Origin: Pseudorhodoferax sp. Leaf265 | GTDB lineage: Bacteria > Pseudomonadota > Gammaproteobacteria > Burkholderiales > Burkholderiaceae_C | NCBI RefSeq assembly: GCF_001422365.1 | Contig: NZ_LMMT01000012.1 | Span: forward strand, 312,712 to 376,711 | DNA: 64,000 bases | Reading direction: 5' to 3' | Part shown: piece after piece, positions 15,940-25,333 of the stretch | Position numbering within the stretch: the stretch's first letter is position 1 | Layout of the letters: every line of letters begins with the position of its first letter | Notes under the pieces: generated by a model | What the model was told of the DNA's origin: nothing | What the model saw: the letters and a program-made list of their open reading frames with translations, nothing else | Database searches by the model: none | Program-made: the position numbers and the translations under genes

Positions 15940-17780
15940 TCCTCGCCGGCCGCAGGCGCCGGCTCGTTCTGCTGCAGTGCCCACATGCGCGCATAGCGCC
16001 CGCCGGCTGCCAGCAGCTCGGCATGCGTGCCGCGCTCGGCGATGCGGCCGGCCTCCATGACCAGGATCTCGTGCGCATCGACCACGGTGGAGAGACGGTG
16101 CGCGATGACCAGCGTGGTGCGCCCGCGCGCCACCGACTGCAGCTCGGCCTGGATGGCCCGCTCGTTGGCCGAGTCCAGCGCCGAGGTGGCCTCGTCGAAG
16201 ATCAGGATGGGCGGGTTCTTGAGCAGCGTGCGCGCGATGGCCACGCGCTGCTTCTCGCCGCCCGAGAGCTTCAGGCCCCGCTCGCCCACCATGCTCTGGT
16301 AGCCCAGCGGCATGGCGGCGATGAAGTCGTGGATGTGGGCCGCGCGCGCCGCTGCCTCGATCTCCTCCTGGCTGGCGCCGGGCCGGCCGTAGCCGATGTT
16401 GTAGGCGATGGTGTCGTTGAACAGCACCGTGTCCTGCGGCACGATGCCGATGGCCTGGCGCACGCTGGCCTGGGTCACGGCGCGGATGTCCTGGCCGCCG
16501 ATGCGGATGCTGCCGCGCTGGATGTCGTAGAAGCGGAACAGCAGCCGGCCCAGCGTGCTCTTGCCCGAGCCCGAGGGGCCGACCACGGCCACCGTCTTGC
16601 CGTCCGGGATCTCGAAGCGCACGCCGTGCAGGATGGGCCGGGCGGGCTCGTAGGCGAAGTCCACGTCCTCGAAGCGGATGCCGCTGCCGCGCGCGGTGTC
16701 CAGCGGCAGCGCGCCGGGCGCGTCGGCCACCTCGCGCTCGCGCTCCATCAGCGTGAACATCTTGTCCAGGTCGGTCAGGTTCTGCTTGATCTCGCGGTAC
16801 AGCACGCCCAGGAAATTGAGCGGGATGTACAGCTGGATCATGAAGGCGTTGACCATGACCAGGTCGCCCAGCGTCATGCGGCCATCGACCACGCCCTGGG
16901 TGGCGCGCCACAGCATCAGCACCAGCGCCACGGCGATGATGAGCTGCTGGCCGGTGTTGAGCAGCGACAGCGTGCTCTGGCTCTTGAGCCGCGCGCGGCG
17001 CAGCCGCTCCAGGCTCTCGTCGTAGCGGCCGGCCTCGTAGCGCTCGTTGCCGAAGTACTTGACGGTCTCGTAGTTCAGCAGCGAATCGATGGCGCGCGTG
17101 TGGGCGGTGGAGTCGAACTCGTTGACCTGCTTGCGGAACTGCGTGCGCCATTCGGTCACCGTGACCGTGAAGGTGATGTACAGCACCAGTGCGGCCAGTG
17201 TGATCCAGGCGAACCAGGCGTCGAACTTGACGGCCAGGATGCCCAGCACCAGCGCCACCTCGACCAGCGTGGGCACGATGCTGTAGAGCGAGTACGAGAT
17301 CAGCGACTCGATGCCGCGCACGCCGCGCTCGATGTCGCGCGTCATGCCGCCGGTCTGGCGCTCCAGGTGAAAGCGCAGGGAGAGCGCATGCAGGTGCTCG
17401 AAGGTCTGCAGCGCGATGGTGCGGGCGGTGCCCTGCGTGGCCTTGGAGAACACCAGGTCGCGCAGCTCGGCGAACAGCGAGGTCGACAGCCGCAGCAGCC
17501 CGTAGGCCAGCAGCAGGCCCAGCGGCACGACCAGCAGCGCGGCCGGGTCGCCGGGCTTGATCGTCATCGCGTCGATGAGGTTCTTCAGCAGCACCGGCAC
17601 GCCCACGTTGGCGAACTTGGCGCCCAGCATGAAGGCCAGCGCGAACACCACGCGCCACTTGTATTGCCACAGGTAGGGCAGCAGGCGGCGCAGCGTGGCC
17701 CAGTCCGAGCGCGCTGGCGCCGGCGGTGGCGCGCCGGGGGCGGTCGTGGGGGTGGGGGCGGAGGGGGCGAGGTGGCGCAT
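15912..17780 (-). CDS. Atm1/HMT1-type ABC exporter (fused membrane and ATPase domains)
   Basis: This 622-residue half-transporter resembles Atm1 and bacterial homologues that export glutathione-bound metals or Fe-S precursors. Six helices occupy about residues 40-330, with the family segment LNYETVKYFGNERYEAGRY near 250. The ATPase has Walker [10 protein letters not shown] near 400, signature LSGGEKQRVAIARTLL near 503 and Walker B ILIFDEATSALD near 526, then the H-loop IAHRLSTV. Walker residues are intact. It is divergent from the thioesterase gene, with 57 bp between starts. Export of metal-glutathione adducts is an inference from family. Confidence 0.92.
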   Translation of the reverse strand: MRHLAPSAPTPTTAPGAPPPAPARSDWATLRRLLPYLWQYKWRVVFALAFMLGAKFANVGVPVLLKNLIDAMTIKPGDPAALLVVPLGLLLAYGLLRLSTSLFAELRDLVFSKATQGTARTIALQTFEHLHALSLRFHLERQTGGMTRDIERGVRGIESLISYSLYSIVPTLVEVALVLGILAVKFDAWFAWITLAALVLYITFTVTVTEWRTQFRKQVNEFDSTAHTRAIDSLLNYETVKYFGNERYEAGRYDESLERLRRARLKSQSTLSLLNTGQQLIIAVALVLMLWRATQGVVDGRMTLGDLVMVNAFMIQLYIPLNFLGVLYREIKQNLTDLDKMFTLMEREREVADAPGALPLDTARGSGIRFEDVDFAYEPARPILHGVRFEIPDGKTVAVVGPSGSGKSTLGRLLFRFYDIQRGSIRIGGQDIRAVTQASVRQAIGIVPQDTVLFNDTIAYNIGYGRPGASQEEIEAAARAAHIHDFIAAMPLGYQSMVGERGLKLSGGEKQRVAIARTLLKNPPILIFDEATSALDSANERAIQAELQSVARGRTTLVIAHRLSTVVDAHEILVMEAGRIAERGTHAELLAAGGRYARMWALQQNEPAPAAGEDHQAVGSTP

Positions 17781-17837
17781 TGGCAGACAATCGGTGGCGT
17801 TGCAAGTCTTCTTCTTGTTCTTCGGAGATTGTCCCGG

Positions 17838-18263
17838 ATGTCCACCGATTCAAGCGCCCCCGTCGCATTGCCCACCGACATGGAGCTGGTGCTCAAGGTC
17901 ATCCCCATGCCAGCGGACACCAACGGCAACGGCGACATCTTCGGCGGCTGGGTCATGGCCCAGGTCGACCTGGCCGGCGGCGTGCTGCCGGCACGGCTCA
18001 TCGTCGGCAAGTTCGCCACCGTGGCCGTCAACGAGTTCATCTTCAAGCAGCCCGTGCGCGTGGGCGACCTGCTGTCGTTCTTTGCGGCCATCACGCGCGT
18101 GGGCAAGACCTCGGTGACGGTGCAGGTGGAGGTCTATGCCGAGCGGCGCCACACGCCGCAGCGCTACGTGAAGGTGACCGAGGCGCGGCTGACCTACGTG
18201 GCCATCGGCGACGATGGACGGCCGCGTTTGGTGCAGCCAACGGCAACGCCGGGACCGGGCTGA
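17838..18263 (+). CDS. yciA: YciA-type acyl-CoA thioesterase (hotdog fold)
   Basis: The 141-residue protein is a cytoplasmic acyl-CoA thioesterase. The hotdog catalytic segment NGNGDIFGGWVMAQVDLAGG near residues 28-47 holds the conserved Asp, and VNEFIFKQPVRVGDLLSF matches the central beta-helix region of YciA/BACH-type enzymes. The family hydrolyses a broad range of acyl-CoA esters and helps maintain free CoA. It stands alone between the divergent ABC exporter and the liv transporter; an acyl-CoA synthetase in the nearby liv cluster might give it a metabolic link, but this is speculative. Confidence 0.9.
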   Translation: MSTDSSAPVALPTDMELVLKVIPMPADTNGNGDIFGGWVMAQVDLAGGVLPARLIVGKFATVAVNEFIFKQPVRVGDLLSFFAAITRVGKTSVTVQVEVYAERRHTPQRYVKVTEARLTYVAIGDDGRPRLVQPTATPGPG

Positions 18264-18372
18264 CCCCGGCAAACCCCTAGACTGGGCCGCGTTGCCCGGT
18301 GGATGAGGAACAACCCTGAGCGCCATTGCGCAGGGCGCGGCTATAAACCCGGCACAACACACGGGGGGCCGG

Positions 18373-19248
18373 GTGCAGTTTCTCCAACTGGTGATCAGTG
18401 GCATCGCGCAGGGCTGCATCTACGGCCTGATCGCGCTCGGCTTCGTGCTGATCTACAAGGCCACGGAAACCGTGAGCTTCGCCCAGGGCGAGCTCATGAT
18501 GCTGGGCGCCTTCGCCGGCCTTGCCGCGATGACCTGGCTGGGGCTGGCGTTCTGGGTCGCGGTGCTGTGCGCGGTGGCGGCCGTGGCCCTGCTGGGCATG
18601 CTGCTCGAGCGCGTGGTGATCCGCCCCATCCTGGGGCAGCCGGCGTTTTCCATCGTCATGCTGACCATCGGCATCGGCTACGTGGCGCGCGGGCTCATCA
18701 CCATGGTGCCGGGCATCGGCACCGAGACGCACACGCTGCCCGTGCCCTACAAGGACGAGATCTACCGCCTGGGCGAGCTCGTGCTCAACGCCGAGCAACT
18801 GGTCGTGATCGGCGCCACGGGTGTGCTGTGCGCGCTGCTGTTCGCGCTGTTCCGCTACAGCAAGCTGGGCATCGCCATGCAGGCGTCCTCGCAGAACCAG
18901 TTGGCGGCCTACTACATGGGCATCCCGGTGCGCCGGCTCAATGGCCTGGTCTGGGGGCTGGCGGCCGCGGTGGCGGCGCTGGCCGGCCTGCTGCTGGCGC
19001 CCATCACCTTCGTGCACGCCAACATGGGCTTCATCGGGCTCAAGGCCTTCCCGGCCGCCGTGGTAGGCGGCTTCGGCAGCCTGCCGGGGGCCATCGTGGG
19101 CGGGGTGCTGATCGGCGTGGTGGAGTCGCTGGCCGGCTTCTACCTGCCCGACGGCTTCAAGGACACGGCCGCCTACATCGTGGTGCTGGTCATGCTCATG
19201 GTCCGGCCCAACGGCCTGTTCGGCGAACGCCTCAGAAAGAAGGTATGA
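18373..19248 (+). CDS. livH: Branched-chain-amino-acid-type ABC transporter permease (LivH)
   Basis: A 291-residue inner-membrane permease of the HAAT family with about eight helices. It starts at GTG 18373 with a G-rich Shine-Dalgarno stretch just upstream; the sequence QFLQLVISGIAQGCIYGLIALGFVLIYKATE is a typical LivH N-terminus, quoted here only in outline. Motifs FPAAVVGGFGSLPGAIVGG and MVRPNGLFGE mark the C-terminal half. It opens a cluster of livH-livM-livG-livF, an acyl-CoA synthetase and three binding proteins. Because an acid-activating enzyme is embedded, the transported ligand may be an organic acid and not leucine. Confidence 0.93.
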   Translation: MQFLQLVISGIAQGCIYGLIALGFVLIYKATETVSFAQGELMMLGAFAGLAAMTWLGLAFWVAVLCAVAAVALLGMLLERVVIRPILGQPAFSIVMLTIGIGYVARGLITMVPGIGTETHTLPVPYKDEIYRLGELVLNAEQLVVIGATGVLCALLFALFRYSKLGIAMQASSQNQLAAYYMGIPVRRLNGLVWGLAAAVAALAGLLLAPITFVHANMGFIGLKAFPAAVVGGFGSLPGAIVGGVLIGVVESLAGFYLPDGFKDTAAYIVVLVMLMVRPNGLFGERLRKKV

Positions 19249-19332
19249 AGCCCCCACGCTCATCGCTACGCGTATCGCTTCCCCCCAAGGGGGCGCAGTC
19301 CGCCCTTGGGGCGGCCCGGCGGGCGGACTGAT
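19249..19332 (+). repeat. Intercistronic GC-rich hairpin element between livH and livM
   Basis: The 84-bp gap holds CCCC-caag-GGGG-type symmetry followed by a stem of CAGTCCGCCC (19296-19305) with GGGCGGACTG (19321-19330), perfect over 10 bp around a 15-nt GC-rich loop. The stem ends 2 bp before the livM ATG, so it could mask initiation or stabilise upstream mRNA. The block resembles the dispersed intercistronic repeats I associate with Comamonadaceae; copy number elsewhere is unknown here. Confidence 0.5.
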
Positions 19333-20409
19333 ATGAGGTTCCTATTCAAGACCGGCTACGCCCAGGACATCGCCTTGGCCAAGCACGAGGGCCACCGCTT
19401 CTGGTATGGCCTCTTGCTCGTGGCGCTGCTGCTGGCGCCGCTGGCCCTGCCCGAGTACTGGCTGGCGCAGCTGACTTTCGTGCTGATCTACGGCATCGCC
19501 GGGCTGGGGCTCATGCTGCTGTCCGGCTTCACTGGCCAGTTCTCGCTGGGCCACGCGGCCTTCCTGGGCGTGGGGGCCTACACCCAGGGCGTGCTGACCA
19601 ACCTGGGCTGGCCGTTCCCGCTGGCGATGGTGATGGCGATGGTGCTGGCGGGGGCTGTGGGCGTGGTGGTGGGGCTGCCGGCGCTGCGCGTGAAGGGCAT
19701 CTACCTGGGCATGGCCACGCTGGCCTTCGGCGTGATCGTCGAGGAGGTGCTGGCGCGCTGGGAGAGCGTGACGGGCGGCAACGCCGGGCTGCACATGAAG
19801 GCCCCGGCCATCGGCAGCTTCCAGCTCGACAGCGGCGAGGGCTTCTACTTCCTGTGCCTGGCGCTGGCGGTGGTTGCCACGCTGGCCATCCTGAACCTGC
19901 TGCGCGCGCCGACTGGGCGGGCCTTCGTCGCGATCCGCGATTCCGAGGTCTCGGCGCAGAGCATGGGCATCCACCTGGCGCGCTACAAGACGCTGTCGTT
20001 CGCGCTGTCGGCCGCTCTGGCCGGCCTGGCCGGCGCGCTGTACGCGCACAAGATCAGCTTCCTGTCGCCCGACCAGTTCAGCGTGCTGCAGTCCATCGAC
20101 CTGCTGCTGATGGTGGTGATCGGGGGGCTGGGCTCGGTGCACGGCGCCTTTCTGGGGGCCATCTTCCTGATCGCCATGCCGCAGTTGATCGCGCTGGGCA
20201 AGGGTTATCTGCCCGAGGCCATCGCCATGGCGCCGGGCCTGCAGGGCTTCGTCTACGGCCTGGTGCTGATCGTGTTTGTGCTGTTCGAGCCACTGGGGCT
20301 GTACGGCCGCTGGCTCAAGGTGCGCACCTACTTCAGCATGTTCCCGTTCTACCGCAAGGGCATGTTCAAGCGGCAGAAGTCGTTCCAGAAGTCGGAGCGT
20401 TTGAAATGA
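19333..20409 (+). CDS. livM: Branched-chain-amino-acid-type ABC transporter permease (LivM)
   Basis: The 358-residue protein is the second permease of the HAAT importer with about nine or ten helices. Typical LivM segments are GLGLMLLSGFTGQFSLGHAAF near residue 55-75, the EAA-like AIRDSEVSAQSMGI loop and SPDQFSVLQSIDLLLMVVIGGLGSVHG. The ATG at 19333 lies directly behind a 10-bp hairpin, and no clear ribosome-binding site is seen, so translation may depend on structure or coupling with livH. Its basic C-terminal tail (residues 330-358) is longer than in E. coli LivM. The stop overlaps livG by four bases. Confidence 0.92.
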   Translation: MRFLFKTGYAQDIALAKHEGHRFWYGLLLVALLLAPLALPEYWLAQLTFVLIYGIAGLGLMLLSGFTGQFSLGHAAFLGVGAYTQGVLTNLGWPFPLAMVMAMVLAGAVGVVVGLPALRVKGIYLGMATLAFGVIVEEVLARWESVTGGNAGLHMKAPAIGSFQLDSGEGFYFLCLALAVVATLAILNLLRAPTGRAFVAIRDSEVSAQSMGIHLARYKTLSFALSAALAGLAGALYAHKISFLSPDQFSVLQSIDLLLMVVIGGLGSVHGAFLGAIFLIAMPQLIALGKGYLPEAIAMAPGLQGFVYGLVLIVFVLFEPLGLYGRWLKVRTYFSMFPFYRKGMFKRQKSFQKSERLK

Positions 20410-21206
20410 GCGCGGCGCCTCTGTTGCAGGTGCAGGACGTCAGCATGCGTTTCGGCGGCGTGCTGGCCGTCAACCGCGTGGGTTTCGAGGTGCAGGAGGG
20501 CGAGGTGTTCACCTTGATCGGCCCCAACGGCGCGGGCAAGACCACGGTGTTCAACCTGATCAGCCGGATCTACACGCCGACCTCGGGCGAGATCCGCTAC
20601 CGCGGCGAGTCCTTGACGGCACAGGCGCCGCACCGCATCGCGGCGCTGGGCATCGCGCGCACCTTTCAGAACATCGAGCTGTTCGAGCACGCCACGGTCC
20701 TGCACAACCTACTGATCGGCCGCCACACGCACCGGCAGACCGGCTTCTGGGGCGATGTGCTGTTCACGCCGCGTGCGCGCCGGGCCGAGATCGAAGCGCG
20801 CGAGAAGGTCGAGCGCGTGATCGAGCTGCTGGACCTGCAGCACCACCGCGATGCCATGGTCGCCGGCCTGCCCTATGGCGTGCGCAAGGTGGTGGAGCTG
20901 GCGCGCGCGCTGTGCACCGAACCCAAGCTGCTGCTGCTGGACGAGCCCTCCTCGGGCCTGAACGTGGAGGAGACCGACGACATGGCCTTCTGGATCCAGG
21001 ACATCCGCGACGAACTGGGCGTGACGGTGCTGATGGTGGAGCACGACATGTCGCTGGTGTCCAAGGTGTCCGACCGCGTGCTGGCCATGAACCAGGGCGA
21101 GCTGCTGGCCCTGGGCACGCCGGGCGAGGTGCAGGCCGATCCGGCGGTGGTGGAGGCCTACCTCGGGACGGTGGACGACGTTGCGGGTCTGCGGAGAACG
21201 GCATGA
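20406..21206 (+). CDS. livG: ABC transporter ATP-binding protein (LivG)
   Basis: A 266-residue ATPase of the HAAT importer. Walker A is GPNGAGKTT near residues 39-47, the Q-loop region is ARTFQNIELF, the signature is degenerate (LPYGVRKVVELARAL), as is common in LivG, and Walker B is LLLLDEPSSGLN. The H-loop His is in MVEHDMSLV. It powers transport together with LivF. Start and stop overlap both neighbours by ATGA tetranucleotides, showing tight translational coupling in livM-livG-livF. Confidence 0.94.
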   Translation: MSAAPLLQVQDVSMRFGGVLAVNRVGFEVQEGEVFTLIGPNGAGKTTVFNLISRIYTPTSGEIRYRGESLTAQAPHRIAALGIARTFQNIELFEHATVLHNLLIGRHTHRQTGFWGDVLFTPRARRAEIEAREKVERVIELLDLQHHRDAMVAGLPYGVRKVVELARALCTEPKLLLLDEPSSGLNVEETDDMAFWIQDIRDELGVTVLMVEHDMSLVSKVSDRVLAMNQGELLALGTPGEVQADPAVVEAYLGTVDDVAGLRRTA

Positions 21207-22000
21207 GCGAAGTTCCACCGCCCGTCAGCGACCAGCCCGTCCTGAAGTTGCTCAACGTGGAGAGCGCCTACGGCCCGATCAAGGCCATCCGCGGCGTGAG
21301 CCTGCAGGTGCGGCGCGGCGAGATCTCCACCGTGCTGGGCAGCAACGGCGCGGGCAAGACGACGATTCTCAAGACCATCTCGGGCATCCTCGATCCGCGC
21401 AAGGGCTCGGTGGAGTTCAAGGGCGAGGACATCACCGCGCAAGACCCGGCGCTGATCGTGCGGCTGGGCCTGTCGCACGTGCCCGAGGGTCGCGAGGTGT
21501 TCCCGCTCCTGAGCGTGCGCGACAACCTGGCCATGGGCGCGTACACGCGCAGCGACCGCGACGGCGTGGCGCGCGACCTGGAGGACGTGTTCGGCTACTT
21601 CCCCATCCTGCGCGAGCGCGCGGCGCAGGACGCCGGCCTGCTCTCGGGCGGCCAGCAGCAGATGCTGGCGATCTCGCGCGCGCTGATGGCCGCGCCCGAC
21701 CTGATCCTGCTCGACGAGCCCAGCCTGGGCCTGTCGCCCAAGCTGACCAAGGAGATCTTCGAGATCGTGGTGCGCATCAACCGCGAGCGCGGTACCACCT
21801 TCCTCTTGGTCGAGCAGAACGCCAACATGGCGCTCAACGTGGCCGACTACGGCTATGTGCTGGAGAACGGCCGCATCGTGCTGGAAGACACCTGTGCCCG
21901 CCTGCGCGAGAAGGACGACATCAAGGAGTTCTACCTCGGCATGAAGGAAGCCGGCGTGCGCGGCGAGCGGCGCTGGAAGAAAAAGAAGAACTGGAGGTGA
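21203..22000 (+). CDS. livF: ABC transporter ATP-binding protein (LivF)
   Basis: The 265-residue protein is the second ATPase. It shows Walker A GSNGAGKTT near 47-55, the LivF-typical LGLSHVPEGREVFPLLSVRDNLAMGAY, signature LSGGQQQMLAISRALM, Walker B LILLDEPSLGLSP and the H-loop replaced by VEQN, as usual for LivF. A lysine/arginine-rich tail (RRWKKKKNWR) extends beyond the usual end, close in character to the basic tail of the LivM here. It is coupled to livG by overlap and is followed by a 190-bp repeat-containing gap before the acyl-CoA synthetase. Confidence 0.94.
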   Translation: MSEVPPPVSDQPVLKLLNVESAYGPIKAIRGVSLQVRRGEISTVLGSNGAGKTTILKTISGILDPRKGSVEFKGEDITAQDPALIVRLGLSHVPEGREVFPLLSVRDNLAMGAYTRSDRDGVARDLEDVFGYFPILRERAAQDAGLLSGGQQQMLAISRALMAAPDLILLDEPSLGLSPKLTKEIFEIVVRINRERGTTFLLVEQNANMALNVADYGYVLENGRIVLEDTCARLREKDDIKEFYLGMKEAGVRGERRWKKKKNWR

Positions 22001-22191
22001 TATGAGACCACCCCGTTTGGCTGGCTCACTTCGTGTAGCCATCCCATCCCCCTCAAGGGGCGCACCCGGCGGCCGGGCAGAGCCCGTCCCGCGGCTGCGC
22101 TTGCATGGCCTGCTCCGCGGCCTTCTGCGCCGAGGCTTGCGAGCCGGCTTTGTACCCTGCAGGTGGCGCGCCAGCGCGGTGGAAAACTGAG
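22001..22191 (+). repeat. GC-rich intercistronic segment with two small hairpins
   Basis: This gap between livF and the acyl-CoA synthetase holds CCCC-tcaa-GGGG at 22049-22060 and CCCGG-cgg-CCGGG at 22065-22077. The core (CCCC-TCAAGGGGCGC) resembles the one between livH and livM. No convincing coding frame is seen. It may be another copy of a dispersed intercistronic repeat and may separate the permease/ATPase message from the downstream ligase and binding-protein message. Confidence 0.4.
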
Positions 22192-24045
22192 ATGCACCTC
22201 TGGGACCTGTCGCACATCCAGCCACGCACCGACATCATGGTGCCGGGCGAGACCATCTCCGCGATGTTCTGGGAGGCCGTCGCCCAGCGCGGCTCGGACA
22301 CCTGGTTGCGCCAGAAGGAGCTCGGCATCTGGCGCAGCCACAGCTGGGCCGAGGTGGCGCAGGGCGTGCGCGAGATCGGCCACGGCCTGCTGGACCTGGG
22401 CTGCGTGCCCGGCGACACGGCGTCCATCCTGTCCAACACCGTGGTCGACTGGGTGCTGGCCGACCTCGCGGTGCTCAGCACCGGCGGCGTGGCCAACGGC
22501 ATCTACCCGACCGACGCGGCCAGCCAGGTGCACTACCTGTGCGAGGACTCGCGCACGCGCGTGCTGTTCGTGGAGGACGACGAGCAGCTCGACAAGGCCT
22601 TGCAGGTGCGCGCGCAGCTGCCGCTGCTGGCCAAGATCGTGGTGTTCGACATGGAGGGCCTGCGCGGCCTGGACGACCCCGATGTGCTGAGCCTGGCCGC
22701 GCTGCGCGAGCGTGGCCGCGCCCATGCCGCCAAGCACCCGGGCCTGCTGGAGCAGCGCGCGGCCGCCTGCCGGCCTGAGGACCTGGCCATCCTGGTCTAC
22801 ACCTCGGGCACCACGGGCAAGCCCAAGGGTGCCATGCACAACCACCGCGCGCTGGTGTACGCCGCGCGCGGCTACAACACGCTGGCGTCCCAGGACGCGA
22901 CGGACGAGCGCATGTGCTTCCTGCCGCTGTGCCACATCGCCGAGCGCCTGGGCGGCGAGTACTCCGCGCTGTACACGGGCGCGAAGCTCAACTTCGTCGA
23001 GAACCCCGAGACCGTGCCCGAGAACGTGCGCGAGATCGCGCCCACGGTGTTCACGGCCGTGCCGCGGGTCTGGGAGAAGTTCTACTCGGGCGTGATGATC
23101 GCGCTCAAGGACGCCAGCCGGCTGCAGCAGGCGGCCTACGCTTGGAGCATCGGCGTGGGCCAGCGCATCGCCGACCAGGTGCTGGCTGGCCGGCCCGTGG
23201 CGTCGTTGGACAAGCTGCGCTTTCGCATCGCGCGCTGGCTGGCGCTGGACAACGTGCGCAAGCTGATCGGCATCCACCGCGCACGCTACCTCGTGACGGG
23301 CGCCGCGCCCATCTCGCCCGACCTGGTGCGCTGGTACCTCGCGCTGGGCGTGCCCATGCTGGAAGTCTGGGGCATGACCGAGACCTGCGGCGCCGCCACC
23401 GGCGTGCCGGCCGCGCGCATCAAGCCCGGCACCATCGGCCCGGCCGCCAGCTTCAACGAGGTGCGGCTGGACCCGGCCACGGGCGAGCTGCTGGTGCGCG
23501 GCCCCAACGTGTTCATGGGCTACCTGAACCTGCCCGAGAAGACCGCCGAAGCCATCGACGACCAGGGCTGGCTGCACACGGGCGACGTGGGCACGGTGGA
23601 CGCCGATGGCTACTTCCGCATCACCGACCGCATGAAGGACGTGATCATCACGGCCGGCGGCAAGAACATCACGCCCAGCGAGCTGGAGAACGAACTCAAG
23701 TTCTCGCCCTACATCACCGACGCGGTGGTGATCGGCGACCGCCGCGCCTACCTGACGGCCATCGTCATGATCGACCAGGAGAACGTGGAGAAGTTCGCCC
23801 AGGACACCGACGTGCCGTTCAGCAACTACGCCAGCCTCACGCGCGCACCCGAGGTGCTGGCGCTGATCCAGCGCGAGTTCGACCGCGTGAACGCCAAGTT
23901 CGCGCGGGTGGAGCAGATCAAGAAGTTCTTCCTGCTCGAGACGCAGCTCAGCGCCGAAGACGAGGAACTCACGCCGACCATGAAGCTCAAGCGCAAGCTG
24001 ATCGAGAAGAAGTACGCCGAGCGCATCGAGGCCATGTACCGCTGA
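22192..24045 (+). CDS. Long-chain-type AMP-dependent acyl-CoA synthetase
   Basis: A 617-residue adenylate-forming ligase of the FAA1/FadD15 branch, which activates carboxylic acids to acyl-CoA with ATP. The P-loop YTSGTTGKPKG starts near residue 203, the adenine motif is EVWGMTETCG, the hinge region is GWLHTGDVGTVDADGYFRITDRMKD and the C-terminal catalytic lysine region reads LTPTMKLKRK. The Start at 22192 follows the GC-rich gap; an upstream frame from 22105 lacks family similarity. Position between the liv permease genes and their binding proteins suggests that the importer delivers the acid that this enzyme activates. Chain length preference is unknown. Confidence 0.92.
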   Translation: MHLWDLSHIQPRTDIMVPGETISAMFWEAVAQRGSDTWLRQKELGIWRSHSWAEVAQGVREIGHGLLDLGCVPGDTASILSNTVVDWVLADLAVLSTGGVANGIYPTDAASQVHYLCEDSRTRVLFVEDDEQLDKALQVRAQLPLLAKIVVFDMEGLRGLDDPDVLSLAALRERGRAHAAKHPGLLEQRAAACRPEDLAILVYTSGTTGKPKGAMHNHRALVYAARGYNTLASQDATDERMCFLPLCHIAERLGGEYSALYTGAKLNFVENPETVPENVREIAPTVFTAVPRVWEKFYSGVMIALKDASRLQQAAYAWSIGVGQRIADQVLAGRPVASLDKLRFRIARWLALDNVRKLIGIHRARYLVTGAAPISPDLVRWYLALGVPMLEVWGMTETCGAATGVPAARIKPGTIGPAASFNEVRLDPATGELLVRGPNVFMGYLNLPEKTAEAIDDQGWLHTGDVGTVDADGYFRITDRMKDVIITAGGKNITPSELENELKFSPYITDAVVIGDRRAYLTAIVMIDQENVEKFAQDTDVPFSNYASLTRAPEVLALIQREFDRVNAKFARVEQIKKFFLLETQLSAEDEELTPTMKLKRKLIEKKYAERIEAMYR

Positions 24046-24096
24046 CGCCGTTCGCAGCGCAGGTTCCGTTCACGACAACAGCCAGGAGACACCGCC

Positions 24097-25254
24097 ATGC
24101 ACGCACGCATTCCATTGGTCCTCGCCGCCGCACTGGCGCTGCCCGCCGCCTGGGCCCAGCAGCAGGGCGTGAGCAAGACCGAGATCCTGATCGGCACCAT
24201 CCAGGACATGTCCGGCCCGCTGGCCGGCTACGGCAAGCAGGCGCGCAACGGCATGCTGCTGCGCGTGGAGGAACTCAACGAGCAGGGCGCGGTGCATGGC
24301 CGCAAGCTCAAGCTGCTGGCCGAGGACGACGGCTACGACCCCAAGAAGGCCGTGCTGGCGGCGCAGAAGCTCGTGAACCAGGACAAGGTCTTCATCGTGG
24401 CCGGCCACCTGGGCACGGCGCAGAACATGGCGTCCATGCCGGTGCAGTTCGACAAGAACATCGTCAACTTCTTCCCGATCACGGCCGCGCGCGAGATGTA
24501 CGAGCCCTTGCACAAGCTCAAGTACTCGTTCGCCGCGACCTACTACGACCAGATCCGGCTCACGCTGCCGGCGCTGGCCAAGGAGAAGGGCGCCAAGAAG
24601 ATCTGCACGATCTACCAGGACGACGACTTCGGCCTGGAAGTGCAGCGCGGCGCCGAGGCCGCGCTCAAGGCCATGAACATGGAGCTGGGCGAGAAGACCA
24701 GCTTCAAGCGCGGCGCGACGGATTTCTCCTCGCAGGTGGCGCGGCTCAAGGCGGCCAACTGCGACCTGGTGGTGCTGGGCACCATCATCCGCGAGACCAT
24801 CGGCACCATCGGCGAGGCGCGCAAGACCGGCTTCTCGCCGACCTTCTTCGCCTCCAGCGCGGCCTATTCGGACCTGATCCACAAGCTGGGCGGCAAGGCC
24901 GTGGACGGCCTGTACGCCACCATGACGGTGCTGCACCCCTACCTGGACGAGGCCTCGCAACCGGTGCGCTTCTGGGCCAACAAGTACAAGACGCGCTTCA
25001 ACGAAGACCCGACGGTGTTCTCGGTCTACGGCTACAGCATCATCGACCAGTTCATCCAGGCCGCGCAGAAGGCCGGGCCCAACCTCACGACGGACAGCTT
25101 CGTCGCCGCCATGGACACCATGCGCTTCGAACCCGACATGTTCGGCAGCGCGCCCAGCAGCTACAGCGCCACCAAGCGGCTGGGCAACAGCATCTCGCGC
25201 ATGTCGCAGATCCAGGACGGCCGCTGGAAGGTGGTCTCGGACTATGTGAAGTGA
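24097..25254 (+). CDS. ABC transporter substrate-binding protein, HAAT family (paralogue 1 of 3)
   Basis: This 385-residue periplasmic receptor has a signal peptide (residues 1-20, ending AAWA) and a Peripla_BP_6 fold. The mature protein begins QQQGVSKTEILIGTIQD, identical in all three tandem copies. It has AGYGKQARNGM, the hinge IVAGHLGTAQNMASMPVQF and FKRGATDFSSQVARLKAA. It is the first of three adjacent paralogues downstream of livHMGF and the acyl-CoA synthetase, so it most likely feeds that importer. Ligand unknown; family members bind branched amino acids, amides or aromatic acids. Confidence 0.93.
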   Translation: MHARIPLVLAAALALPAAWAQQQGVSKTEILIGTIQDMSGPLAGYGKQARNGMLLRVEELNEQGAVHGRKLKLLAEDDGYDPKKAVLAAQKLVNQDKVFIVAGHLGTAQNMASMPVQFDKNIVNFFPITAAREMYEPLHKLKYSFAATYYDQIRLTLPALAKEKGAKKICTIYQDDDFGLEVQRGAEAALKAMNMELGEKTSFKRGATDFSSQVARLKAANCDLVVLGTIIRETIGTIGEARKTGFSPTFFASSAAYSDLIHKLGGKAVDGLYATMTVLHPYLDEASQPVRFWANKYKTRFNEDPTVFSVYGYSIIDQFIQAAQKAGPNLTTDSFVAAMDTMRFEPDMFGSAPSSYSATKRLGNSISRMSQIQDGRWKVVSDYVK

Positions 25255-25333
25255 GGGGGACGGTGCGGGCGTGTTCCAGTGCGCCCGGCCCCTGTGTGTT
25301 CGTGTCATCGACCGCGGTCGCAGGAGGGTTCAC

